Of a stretch of DNA of 11,362 bases, positions 1 through 6,020 are shown piece by piece. The DNA comes from Bacteroidota bacterium (GTDB lineage Bacteria; Bacteroidota; Bacteroidia; Flavobacteriales_D; JABDKJ01), in contig JAQCAN010000057.1 of NCBI GenBank assembly GCA_027621335.1, positions 1 through 11,362 of the forward strand. The letters run 5' to 3'. A model generated the notes under the pieces. The model ran no database searches. It was given only the letters and a program-made list of their open reading frames with translations, and was not told the DNA's origin. Each line of letters begins with the position of its first letter. The stretch's first letter is position 1. Position numbers and translations under genes: made by a program.

Positions 1-149
1 AAGATGTGGAGCGATGGATGTATTCCACTGTGTGGGCCGATCATCCGAAAATCAACCCCAAGATGGTCTCCAACGTCATCTATTCATTGATGGAGACAGG
101 ACTCATCGATCATGCCCCGACATACTCGGAACTCGTCTGGGAATCCTAA
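1..149 (+). CDS. C-terminal end of an unrecognised protein (partial)
   Basis: An open frame enters from the left edge (first full codon at base 3) and ends with TAA at 147-149, giving the last 48 residues of a protein. The tail is rich in aromatic and charged residues and ends in ELVWES. I do not recognise a family from so short a piece. The frame is believable because it runs without a stop from the edge and ends just before ccmF, which converges on it with only 6 bp between the two stop codons. No terminator hairpin fits in that gap. The start, the domains and the function lie outside the window. Confidence 0.6.
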   Translation, partial: DVERWMYSTVWADHPKINPKMVSNVIYSLMETGLIDHAPTYSELVWES

Positions 150-155
150 GAGGAA

Positions 156-2969
156 TCAGACAGAAAGTGCTTTGTTCTTCTTGAACCGTTGGACCACTGC
201 TATGAGGGTCCCTATGGCCATTACGATGATGCCCACCCACAGGATGTTGATCCAGGGGAATACGATGGCCTGAAGAACGATGAAGTCCCTAAGGTTATCT
301 TCTTTCTCAGCCACTCTGATAGTAATCTGACCTTCTTCAGGACGTATCTCTGTGAAATCGAATCGCACACCCTGGTCTTTGGATTCAAACATCTTGCTAT
401 CAATGTAAGAGGATTCGCGAAGGATGAACATGGGAGTTACAGAGCGTGTACTATCCCCAGGACTCATCACCCTGAGCCATGCAAGAACAGCCAGATCATT
501 CTCCTTCAAGCCCGATGAGATAGGGTCTTTCACTGAGGTCAGTGAATCCAGAATGGCCAATCTTGCCCCACTCCTCAGCGTATCTCCAATGGACATCTTA
601 TGGTCCTTGAAGGGGAGGTAGCCCTCTTCATCGGCCACCTCACTTCCATCGTCCAATTGACCGTAGCGCACATGCGTATAGATGTCCTGATTCCAATAGT
701 GCTTGGTGTCAGGCTCAGGAACGTTACCGAATTTGGGATTGATTTGTATGCGTGGTTCCAGAGTGAACTCCTTTTCTCCAGCCTTGTATGGGTTCCAAAG
801 TTCAGCGCGAGCCACTATGGTTTCTGTTGGAGCTGAGACGGGTTTCCAGTAGTGGTCCAAGTCGGAAAGCATGTCCTCACTGGCGATATGATCTTCCACG
901 CACTCATGGATGCCACCAAGGCCATAGATGAGCTCTCCTACCTTGTACTCTCTCGGCTCCAAGCCGAAGTAATCCATCTTGAAATAGACGTTGATGTCGT
1001 CCTTTCTCTTTTCCTGGAATGAGACGAAATGCGTTCCCATGATCAAGGTGTCCTTCTTGAACAATAAGATGTCCTCCCTATTGCTAAAGTCCTTGTTCAA
1101 CTTGGTGATGTCCGTCATTGAACTGTTCTGCGAGACCTTGGTGCTCTGAGATGTACTCACTGCTGCTCCTAAAAGGACTAGTCCGAATCCAACATGGGCG
1201 ATTGAAGATCCGGAGACCTTGACGTTTCCTTTGGTGATGCGGATGAGGTAATCCAGATTGGCTGTGACGGCCCACCAACATGAGAAGAAAAGGAGCATCA
1301 TTGGAATTTGTTCAGCCTTGGAGCCCAATTGGAAATAGGCGCAGGTCAGTATTGTGAGGAAAAGAGCCACTGCGAAAGAGAGGCTTAAACTCTTCATCCA
1401 GGCTCTCATCGGGGTATCCTTCCATTTCAAGAATTGCGTGAAAGACATGACAAGAAGAACGACCAAGGCGAAAGGTGTCTGCCATTTGTTGTACATGGTG
1501 ATGAGGTCCTTCTGGCTCTTGTCTGTCATCTGTCCGCTGGCCAATGTCCGCAAGCCTTCCATGTCAAAGGTTTCGGCCAAGCTGCCGATCATGCCTCTAA
1601 AGGGAGTGGAGAGGATGTTGATGACAGGTTTGGAAGTCATGATGGTGATCTGAAGCGCACTCATGACCAGCACCAGGCTTCCTATGAACATCCAGAACTC
1701 GCGACTCCATAACTTCTCTTCTTCGGCCTCCCTTGGATAGAACCGGTTATAAGAATATACAGTCAGAATGACCGTGGCCAATAACCAGATGTGCAGGGCG
1801 ATCATCCGTTGGCCTGAGAGAAGGGCTAAGGTGAAAGTGAGGGCAGTCGCAATCCAATAGGCTCTGCGGACCTTGACATCTACCATGAGCATCCCCAGTG
1901 GCAAGGCGATGAAGAAGCCCATATAGGTCGCTAGCTGCCCACTCAATCCATTGTCGGTGAAGGCATGCACGCTAGTTTCCCCAAGTACCCCACTGTTCGT
2001 AAGGAAGTTGGAATAGATGACGAAGACGAAGGAGGCGATGGCCAACAACAGTGCTGAATAGGTCGATCTGGCCTTATTCCGATTCACAAGCATCACGTGT
2101 CCTGCTGCCACAATGATCAACCAGGGTACCAAGGAGGAATTCTCCACTGGGTCCCAAGCCCAGAACCCTCCGAAACTCAGGGCTTCATAAGCCCAAGCTC
2201 CTCCCATGAGGATACCGACACCTAGGACCAGAATACCCAAGTAGGTCCAAGGCAGAGCTGGACGGATCCATTCATGATATTGCCTTCTCCATAATCCCGC
2301 CACTGCAAAGGCAGCTGGAATGATGGTGCTGGCAAACCCGAAGAAGACTGTTGGAGGATGGATGGTCATCCAGTAGTTTTGCAGCAAGGGGTTCAAGCCT
2401 CTCCCGTCCATGAACTGAGGGAATCGACTGAGATAATCAGGGAAAGTGGTCCAAGGGAGGCCATAGTTATCAGGAAGTTCCCTTAACAGAAGGAAAGGAG
2501 AACTTCCAATGCGTAGGTCTCCGATATAGATTCCCAATAGCATGGTTCCTAAGAAGACCTGGGCAATGGATATGAAGGCCAGTACTGGGGCTTTCCAGTT
2601 AGAACGAGTCCTCAGGAGAAGATTCCCCAAGACCATATGCCAGAAGGACCATAGCATGAAACTCCCTTCATGGCCTTCCCAGAAGCAAGAGAGGATGTAA
2701 CGCAGAGGCATGGCATTGTTCCTGTGCTTCCATACGTAATCGTATTCATACCAGGCATTGTAGAGCATCACAAAAAGGACAGCAATAGAAACTACCAAGG
2801 ACAGACTATGCAACCTGAAAGAGAATTTCCCAAGGCTGAACCACCCTTGGTCACTTTCTTGCTCGCTTCTGAAGAAAGAGAAAGAAGCTAGCAGTGCTGC
2901 CAGCATACTGATGAGGACCAGCGCATGGCCCAATATTCCTGCCCATTGATGTTCGCCTATATACTCCAC
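156..2969 (-). CDS. ccmF: Cytochrome c maturation heme lyase CcmF, long Bacteroidota form
   Basis: This is the multi-pass inner-membrane heme lyase of the System I (Ccm) pathway. It takes heme from holo-CcmE and attaches it to apocytochrome c on the periplasmic side. Visible signatures are EGHEGSFMLW (98-107), the TIHPP motif with His204, the WWD-type tryptophan-rich segment FGGFWAWDPVEN (266-277), His291 just after it, SVHAF with His335, and AHVG with His592. The four histidines match the four heme-liganding positions known in E. coli CcmF (H173, H261, H303, H491). At 937 residues it is much longer than E. coli CcmF (about 650). The excess is in the part between His335 and His592 and in a soluble region of roughly 290 residues (about 610-900) before a last membrane helix (about 904-926). 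The start is GTG, 4 bp after the ccmE stop, so translation is probably coupled. The family assignment is firm. Confidence 0.95.
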   Translation of the reverse strand: MEYIGEHQWAGILGHALVLISMLAALLASFSFFRSEQESDQGWFSLGKFSFRLHSLSLVVSIAVLFVMLYNAWYEYDYVWKHRNNAMPLRYILSCFWEGHEGSFMLWSFWHMVLGNLLLRTRSNWKAPVLAFISIAQVFLGTMLLGIYIGDLRIGSSPFLLLRELPDNYGLPWTTFPDYLSRFPQFMDGRGLNPLLQNYWMTIHPPTVFFGFASTIIPAAFAVAGLWRRQYHEWIRPALPWTYLGILVLGVGILMGGAWAYEALSFGGFWAWDPVENSSLVPWLIIVAAGHVMLVNRNKARSTYSALLLAIASFVFVIYSNFLTNSGVLGETSVHAFTDNGLSGQLATYMGFFIALPLGMLMVDVKVRRAYWIATALTFTLALLSGQRMIALHIWLLATVILTVYSYNRFYPREAEEEKLWSREFWMFIGSLVLVMSALQITIMTSKPVINILSTPFRGMIGSLAETFDMEGLRTLASGQMTDKSQKDLITMYNKWQTPFALVVLLVMSFTQFLKWKDTPMRAWMKSLSLSFAVALFLTILTCAYFQLGSKAEQIPMMLLFFSCWWAVTANLDYLIRITKGNVKVSGSSIAHVGFGLVLLGAAVSTSQSTKVSQNSSMTDITKLNKDFSNREDILLFKKDTLIMGTHFVSFQEKRKDDINVYFKMDYFGLEPREYKVGELIYGLGGIHECVEDHIASEDMLSDLDHYWKPVSAPTETIVARAELWNPYKAGEKEFTLEPRIQINPKFGNVPEPDTKHYWNQDIYTHVRYGQLDDGSEVADEEGYLPFKDHKMSIGDTLRSGARLAILDSLTSVKDPISSGLKENDLAVLAWLRVMSPGDSTRSVTPMFILRESSYIDSKMFESKDQGVRFDFTEIRPEEGQITIRVAEKEDNLRDFIVLQAIVFPWINILWVGIIVMAIGTLIAVVQRFKKNKALSV

Positions 2970-2973
2970 TCGC

Positions 2974-3381
2974 TCAGATGCCGCCTGTGCCGGCCTCTTG
3001 TATCATGTGATTCTCCTCGTTGTATTTGGAAGGGCATTTCATGAGTAATTCTTCGGCTCTGAAGATCTCGCCATCCGCGCGGCCAATGATGACCAAACTC
3101 TCACTCATTTCGAAACCTTGAGGTTTACTCTTGTCCAAAATGATCTTTCTACTCAGGCCATCCTGATCCTTCATGTGGAAGGTGGTCATACTGGCATTGG
3201 TGATCGGATCGTAGATGACCTCTTGCTCCTTATCCAAGAATCCTGAGACGCGATAGGTGTGATCGGGGTCAGCGAAGGCTTGTTCGAACCCAGCCATCTT
3301 ACCAGGATCACTCAGCACATTGACCAGGACACCCAGACAAACCGCGATAAATATGACTCCTATGACCTGTGTCTTTTTCAT
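2974..3381 (-). CDS. ccmE: Cytochrome c maturation heme chaperone CcmE, CXXXY type
   Basis: CcmE is the periplasmic heme chaperone that holds heme covalently and delivers it to CcmF. The 135-residue product has an N-terminal signal anchor (about 7-23) followed by the small OB-fold domain, with the typical run of 'YDP', 'TFHM' and 'VIIGRADGEIFRAEELLMKCPSKY'-like segments. The heme-binding site in most proteobacterial CcmE proteins is HXXXY. Here the aligned motif is CPSKY (116-120), so Cys116 replaces the histidine and Tyr120 is kept. Such CXXXY proteins are established in archaea and Desulfovibrio, and from memory the CPSKY form is usual in Bacteroidota. ccmF follows after 4 bp. No other ccm gene is seen upstream: a terminator and an unrelated operon lie there, so ccmE probably has its own promoter. 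Confidence 0.93.
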   Translation of the reverse strand: MKKTQVIGVIFIAVCLGVLVNVLSDPGKMAGFEQAFADPDHTYRVSGFLDKEQEVIYDPITNASMTTFHMKDQDGLSRKIILDKSKPQGFEMSESLVIIGRADGEIFRAEELLMKCPSKYNEENHMIQEAGTGGI

Positions 3382-3398
3382 GAACCGAATTCTTGGCG

Positions 3399-3424
3399 CA
3401 AAGGTCGCATTTTTCGGGCCTTTG
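3399..3424 (-). promoter_or_regulatory. Candidate ccmE promoter/operator with CAAAGG-N14-CCTTTG inverted repeat
   Basis: Read on the minus strand, GACCTTTGCGCC lies 18 bp or so before the ccmE ATG. It resembles the Bacteroidota -7 element (TAnnTTTG) with one mismatch in the leading TA. No good -33 TTTG/TTG is visible at the usual 19-bp spacing. The same bases form one arm of a perfect 6-bp inverted repeat (CAAAGG at 3399-3404, CCTTTG at 3419-3424). The placement in the only non-coding gap upstream of ccmE supports a promoter. The exact element is a guess. Confidence 0.3.
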
Positions 3425-3505
3425 TAAGGTTATAAAATGCCTTTTTATTGGACTGAGTTCACCCATCAGCAAGACCACGGATGTATCCTTTAGGATGCCC
3501 AGGAC

Positions 3506-3537
3506 AAAAAAAAGAGGATGCTTTTTACAACACCCTC
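3506..3537 (-). terminator. Rho-independent terminator after the GIN-domain gene
   Basis: On the minus strand the sequence reads GAGGGTG, a 10-base loop (TTGTAAAAAG), CATCCTC, then eight T. The 7-bp stem contains one G-U wobble and is followed directly by the U-tract, the classic intrinsic terminator form. It begins 21 bp after the stop codon of the GIN-domain gene (3559) and so ends the sigma/GIN operon before ccmE. Confidence 0.8.
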
Positions 3538-3558
3538 CTTTCATGCGAATGAGATTCT

Positions 3559-4650
3559 TTAATGGTGATTCGCTTCACCAGAGCCTACAATGGATTTCGT
3601 GACATGGGCATCTCCAGAATAATTCACGTCTCCGCTTCCAGCTATGCTCACATCAAGCTCGTCATTACAGTGAATGAAAACATCACCGGAGCCAGCAATG
3701 CTAACCTTAGCCTTGCTAGCGTGAAGTTCCTTGCCATCGAAGTCACCGGAGCCAGCTATACTCGCATCTATCATTTGAGTGCTGCCCGATACGCTGATGT
3801 TACCGGATCCTGCAACGCTTACTTTCAAATTCTTAGTGATATTGATCGGGGACTTTCCTAGGATGTCTCCGCTTCCGGCAAGGCTCAAATGCATAACATC
3901 GGCAGTGGAGAATCCTTCAAAGGTGATAGTTCCGCTTCCAGCCACACTCAGATCATCCAAAAAGGGCATCGTTATGTAGACAGTTGTGGCTTTGTAATTG
4001 GAATTCCAATCCCTTTTACCGTTTTTCTCACCCACTTCTAGATTTCCTCCTCTCACCTCTAATTCAAGCTCTTCGATAAGTTTGGGGTCTCCCGAGGCGC
4101 TCACATGGAACTCACCCCCTTGTTTGATGATGATATCCACTGAGGTCGAAAGAGAGACAGAATGGAAATCCTTTAGGTCGTAGTCTCTATCGATGTTGGA
4201 AGTCATCGATGAAACAGGATATGGAGCGATGAGACCTTGCTCGGCATGCACATTGGGTAAGGAGGGGTTCAAAGGCAATATGGCTGGTATCGGATCAGGA
4301 AGCCTCGAACTGCTTGCTGATTTCACTTGGGAAGGAGATTCTGCCAAAGATTCAAGTTCCTCAGGCTCATTTTGAGATTGGATTTGAACGGTTGGTTCCT
4401 CCTGATATGACTTCACTTGAATAGTACTTGGAGAATCGGATCCAGAATGGAGGCTTACTGCTCCTGCAAGGAAAAGGGCACAGATACTTGACATAATTAT
4501 AGATTTTAAATTGATGATCGTTGACCAATCGAAAGAGCTGGGGAGCGCAGGGAAACCTACGACCATACGGTCTATCTCTTGGAGGCTGAACTCTGTGGGG
4601 GAGTCCCTGAGCACTTGGAAGCGCGGGTCTAGTTCTTTCTTCGTATTCAT
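3559..4650 (-). CDS. Membrane-anchored GIN-domain (DUF2807) protein, putative anti-sigma/sensor partner
   Basis: The 363-residue product has three parts. A cytoplasmic N-terminus of about 45 residues comes first, then one membrane helix (about 46-66, with SIIMSSICALFLAGAVSL). A Ser/Pro/Glu-rich linker (about 70-150) leads to a C-terminal GIN domain (DUF2807, about 157-363) predicted to be a beta-helix outside the inner membrane. The GIN part carries AGSG at 237, 258, 280, 299, 319 and 337 and VGSG at 355, one per 18-22 residue rung. Its ATG overlaps the stop of the ECF sigma gene as ATGA, so the two are probably translationally coupled. From that position and topology I infer that the N-terminus restrains the sigma factor and the outer domain senses an envelope signal. 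No zinc anti-sigma motif (HxxxCxxC) is seen, so the anti-sigma role is unproven. A plain adhesin-like or surface structural role is the alternative. Confidence 0.85.
   Translation of the reverse strand: MNTKKELDPRFQVLRDSPTEFSLQEIDRMVVGFPALPSSFDWSTIINLKSIIMSSICALFLAGAVSLHSGSDSPSTIQVKSYQEEPTVQIQSQNEPEELESLAESPSQVKSASSSRLPDPIPAILPLNPSLPNVHAEQGLIAPYPVSSMTSNIDRDYDLKDFHSVSLSTSVDIIIKQGGEFHVSASGDPKLIEELELEVRGGNLEVGEKNGKRDWNSNYKATTVYITMPFLDDLSVAGSGTITFEGFSTADVMHLSLAGSGDILGKSPINITKNLKVSVAGSGNISVSGSTQMIDASIAGSGDFDGKELHASKAKVSIAGSGDVFIHCNDELDVSIAGSGDVNYSGDAHVTKSIVGSGEANHH
3577..3942 (-). repeat. In-gene repeats encoding the AGSG rungs of the GIN domain
   Basis: Seven copies of a short coding motif, seen on the plus strand as variants of 'TCCGCTTCCAGC' or 'CACCGGAGCCAGC', recur every 54-66 bp. 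Each encodes (A/V)GSG, mostly followed by Asp or Asn. The codons differ between copies, which points to protein-level selection on an old repeat and not to recent DNA duplication. Confidence 0.7.
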
Positions 4651-5234
4651 AGCGCAATCGATTTCAGGGCGTTGAGAACATAAGCAGCCGAGTTATGAGA
4701 ATCCCTTTCCCCCATGATATGTTTCAGCTTAGCGCGACCTCTACTGACCAAAGTCTTCACAGCCCCTTCAGTACTCATCTGGATATCCGCGATCTCCTTC
4801 ATGCTGAATCCGGTGATCTCAAAAAGGATGATGGCATCCCTTTGGGCAGATGGCAGTGTATCAAGGGCCGAGTAAAGTAGTTTGATATCGATGAGCATCT
4901 CTGAGGACGCTCCTTTGGAACTCAGACGTTGAGTGAATGCGTCCGTAAGGTTCACTTCCTTTTTCCGCTTCCTCCATTCGCTAACCGCCCTATTGCGAGC
5001 CGAACGGACGAGGTAGTGCAAGAGTTCTGACTTCTTCTCTATTCGATCGAAATTCTGATAGGCACTCAGCAGAACATCTTGTACTAAATCTTCTGCGTCC
5101 ATCTTCGAATAAGCCAAAGCCGAGCAGTACCTCATAAAAGGTTCATGGCAGTCCTTATAGGCGCTCATGAAGGCGGTATGTTGGTCGGTTGACACGATGT
5201 TTTCAATGGGTCTTCGAGAGGATAGTCGCACCAT
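4647..5234 (-). CDS. RNA polymerase ECF-type sigma-70 factor
   Basis: This is an alternative sigma factor of the extracytoplasmic-function group. Sigma region 2 spans about 25-92 and includes DAEDLVQDVLLSAYQNF, the core-binding and -10 recognition region. Region 4 spans about 118-172 (LPSAQRDAIILFEITGFSMKEIA, then STEGAVKTLVSRGRAKLK), the helix-turn-helix that reads the -35 element. There is no region 3 and no extra C-terminal domain, so at 195 residues it is of normal ECF size. The start used is the first ATG (5234). A GTG at 5195 and an ATG at 5168 are also in frame, and a possible promoter close to the first ATG favours a later start. The GIN-domain gene overlaps its stop codon, suggesting a sigma/regulator operon. 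Its target genes cannot be told from this window. Confidence 0.93.
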   Translation of the reverse strand: MVRLSSRRPIENIVSTDQHTAFMSAYKDCHEPFMRYCSALAYSKMDAEDLVQDVLLSAYQNFDRIEKKSELLHYLVRSARNRAVSEWRKRKKEVNLTDAFTQRLSSKGASSEMLIDIKLLYSALDTLPSAQRDAIILFEITGFSMKEIADIQMSTEGAVKTLVSRGRAKLKHIMGERDSHNSAAYVLNALKSIAL

Positions 5235-5243
5235 CGACCAAAA

Positions 5244-5281
5244 GGTTACATGACCTTCACTAAAAAGAAAAGGGCGGTTAC
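5244..5281 (-). promoter_or_regulatory. Candidate autoregulated ECF promoter region (direct GTAACC repeats)
   Basis: On the minus strand GTAACC occurs twice, at 5281-5276 and 5249-5244, 32 bp apart, upstream of the sigma gene. The proximal copy reads TGTAACCTTTTGG, with the AAC core that ECF factors commonly recognise at -35. About 16 bp further on is CGACTAT, a possible -10. That promoter would start transcription inside the first codons of the longest frame and so would favour the GTG at 5195 or the ATG at 5168. A 6-bp inverted repeat (CCTTCA 5254-5259, TGAAGG 5284-5289) overlaps the region. This is pattern-based inference only. Confidence 0.3.
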
Positions 5282-5354
5282 TTTGAAGGAGTCCATTGTT
5301 CGCTCCTGCAATGACCCAGGGTTGAATCTGCTCTAAGGATCCTGTCGATAGGAA

Positions 5355-5825
5355 TCACCAAGTCGTACGACTCAATTTCATGGCCGCTTTCATAACGTCC
5401 TTCTGAGAGATCTGACCAAGGAGCTTACCGTCCTTGACGACTGGAAAACGTCTGATTTTACGTGTCAAGAACTGCTGAGCCGCTTCGAAGATGTCTGCTT
5501 CAGGATGGATGGTGATCACCTCAGTTCTCATGTGAAGACTGACACTGTCTTTATCCTGCGGAAGATTATAGTACTTGCTCTTGACCACTTGATTCAGACA
5601 ATCCCCTTCGGAGATCATTCCGATCAGATCACCTTGCTCATTGACCACTGGACCTCCGGAAATATTGTGCTTTACCAGCAGATCCATGACTTCCCTGATG
5701 GATTGGTCAGGCTTGAAAGTCACCAGTTTCTTGGTCATATACTTATCTACAGTGATGCTCTTCTTGGGCGCTGGGCCGTCCTCAACGGCCTTTCTGCTGG
5801 AGAAATTCCCTACCATTTTCATCAT
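5355..5825 (-). CDS. Tandem CBS-domain protein
   Basis: The product is a small soluble protein made almost entirely of one Bateman module, a pair of CBS domains. CBS1 covers about residues 25-81 of the 156-residue product (YMTKKLVTF, then GGPVV and LIGMISEGD) and CBS2 about 95-149 (HMRTEV, then RRFPVV and LLGQISQKDV). Both end in the G-x-I-S-x-x-D pattern that often contacts the ribose of AMP, ATP or related nucleotides. CBS modules bind adenosyl ligands and regulate a partner, but there is no attached catalytic domain here, so the partner is unknown. I chose the ATG at 5825 (product begins MMKMVGNF). A longer frame could start at TTG 5852, but that start lies inside a perfect palindrome and has no better ribosome site. 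The gene is flanked by the sigma operon downstream and the lyase-like gene upstream, with separate spacing on each side. Confidence 0.88.
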   Translation of the reverse strand: MMKMVGNFSSRKAVEDGPAPKKSITVDKYMTKKLVTFKPDQSIREVMDLLVKHNISGGPVVNEQGDLIGMISEGDCLNQVVKSKYYNLPQDKDSVSLHMRTEVITIHPEADIFEAAQQFLTRKIRRFPVVKDGKLLGQISQKDVMKAAMKLSRTTW

Positions 5826-5837
5826 GTCAACAGTGTA

Positions 5838-5852
5838 TTGGTTCTTAACCAA
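5838..5852. promoter_or_regulatory. Perfect inverted repeat TTGGTT-CTT-AACCAA upstream of the CBS gene
   Basis: A 6-bp perfect inverted repeat with a 3-base centre ends 12 bp before the ATG of the CBS-domain gene. It is not followed by a T-run, so it is not a terminator. It could be an operator for a dimeric repressor or a 5' leader hairpin that affects translation. No regulator is encoded next to it. Confidence 0.35.
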
Positions 5853-6004
5853 GGTACGACTTTATTCGATCGCCCCGCTTAGAGAGAATGAATGGAAAAA
5901 GGGTTCAGTACATTCAGATTCCTAGGCAATACATTGATAATCAACTGAATATAATCCAGTCAAACGTGGATAACCTTCGTGGGCCCTGTCTATTTGAACA
6001 GCAT

Positions 6005-6020
6005 GCTGAGGGGACTCAGC
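6005..6020. other. Stem-loop over the stop codon of the lyase-like gene
   Basis: GCTGAG, a four-base loop GGGA, and CTCAGC form a perfect 6-bp stem that contains the TGA stop (6016-6018, minus strand) of the HMG-CoA-lyase-like gene. No T-run follows on either strand, so it is not a standard intrinsic terminator. It could protect the mRNA 3' end or be chance. Confidence 0.35.

Noticed and set aside
189..836. Several plus-strand open frames of 60-110 codons opposite the 3' part of ccmF
   Set aside because: They lie antisense within a well-supported ccmF coding region, overlap one another in different frames and show no recognisable domain or start signal.
3484..3495. Small hairpin ATCCT-TT-AGGAT as a second terminator before ccmE
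   Set aside because: The stem is only 5 bp and no T-run follows it on either strand. The neighbouring stem with eight T (3506-3537) already explains termination.
3577..3942. Regularly spaced short repeats that might suggest a CRISPR-like or intergenic repeat array
   Set aside because: They are in-frame codons for AGSG motifs of the GIN domain, with synonymous variation and no constant direct repeat.
5934..5944. TTGATAATCAA palindrome in the gap between the CBS and lyase-like genes
   Set aside because: It is only 5-bp arms in AT-rich non-coding sequence and is not placed near a start codon, so it is likely chance.
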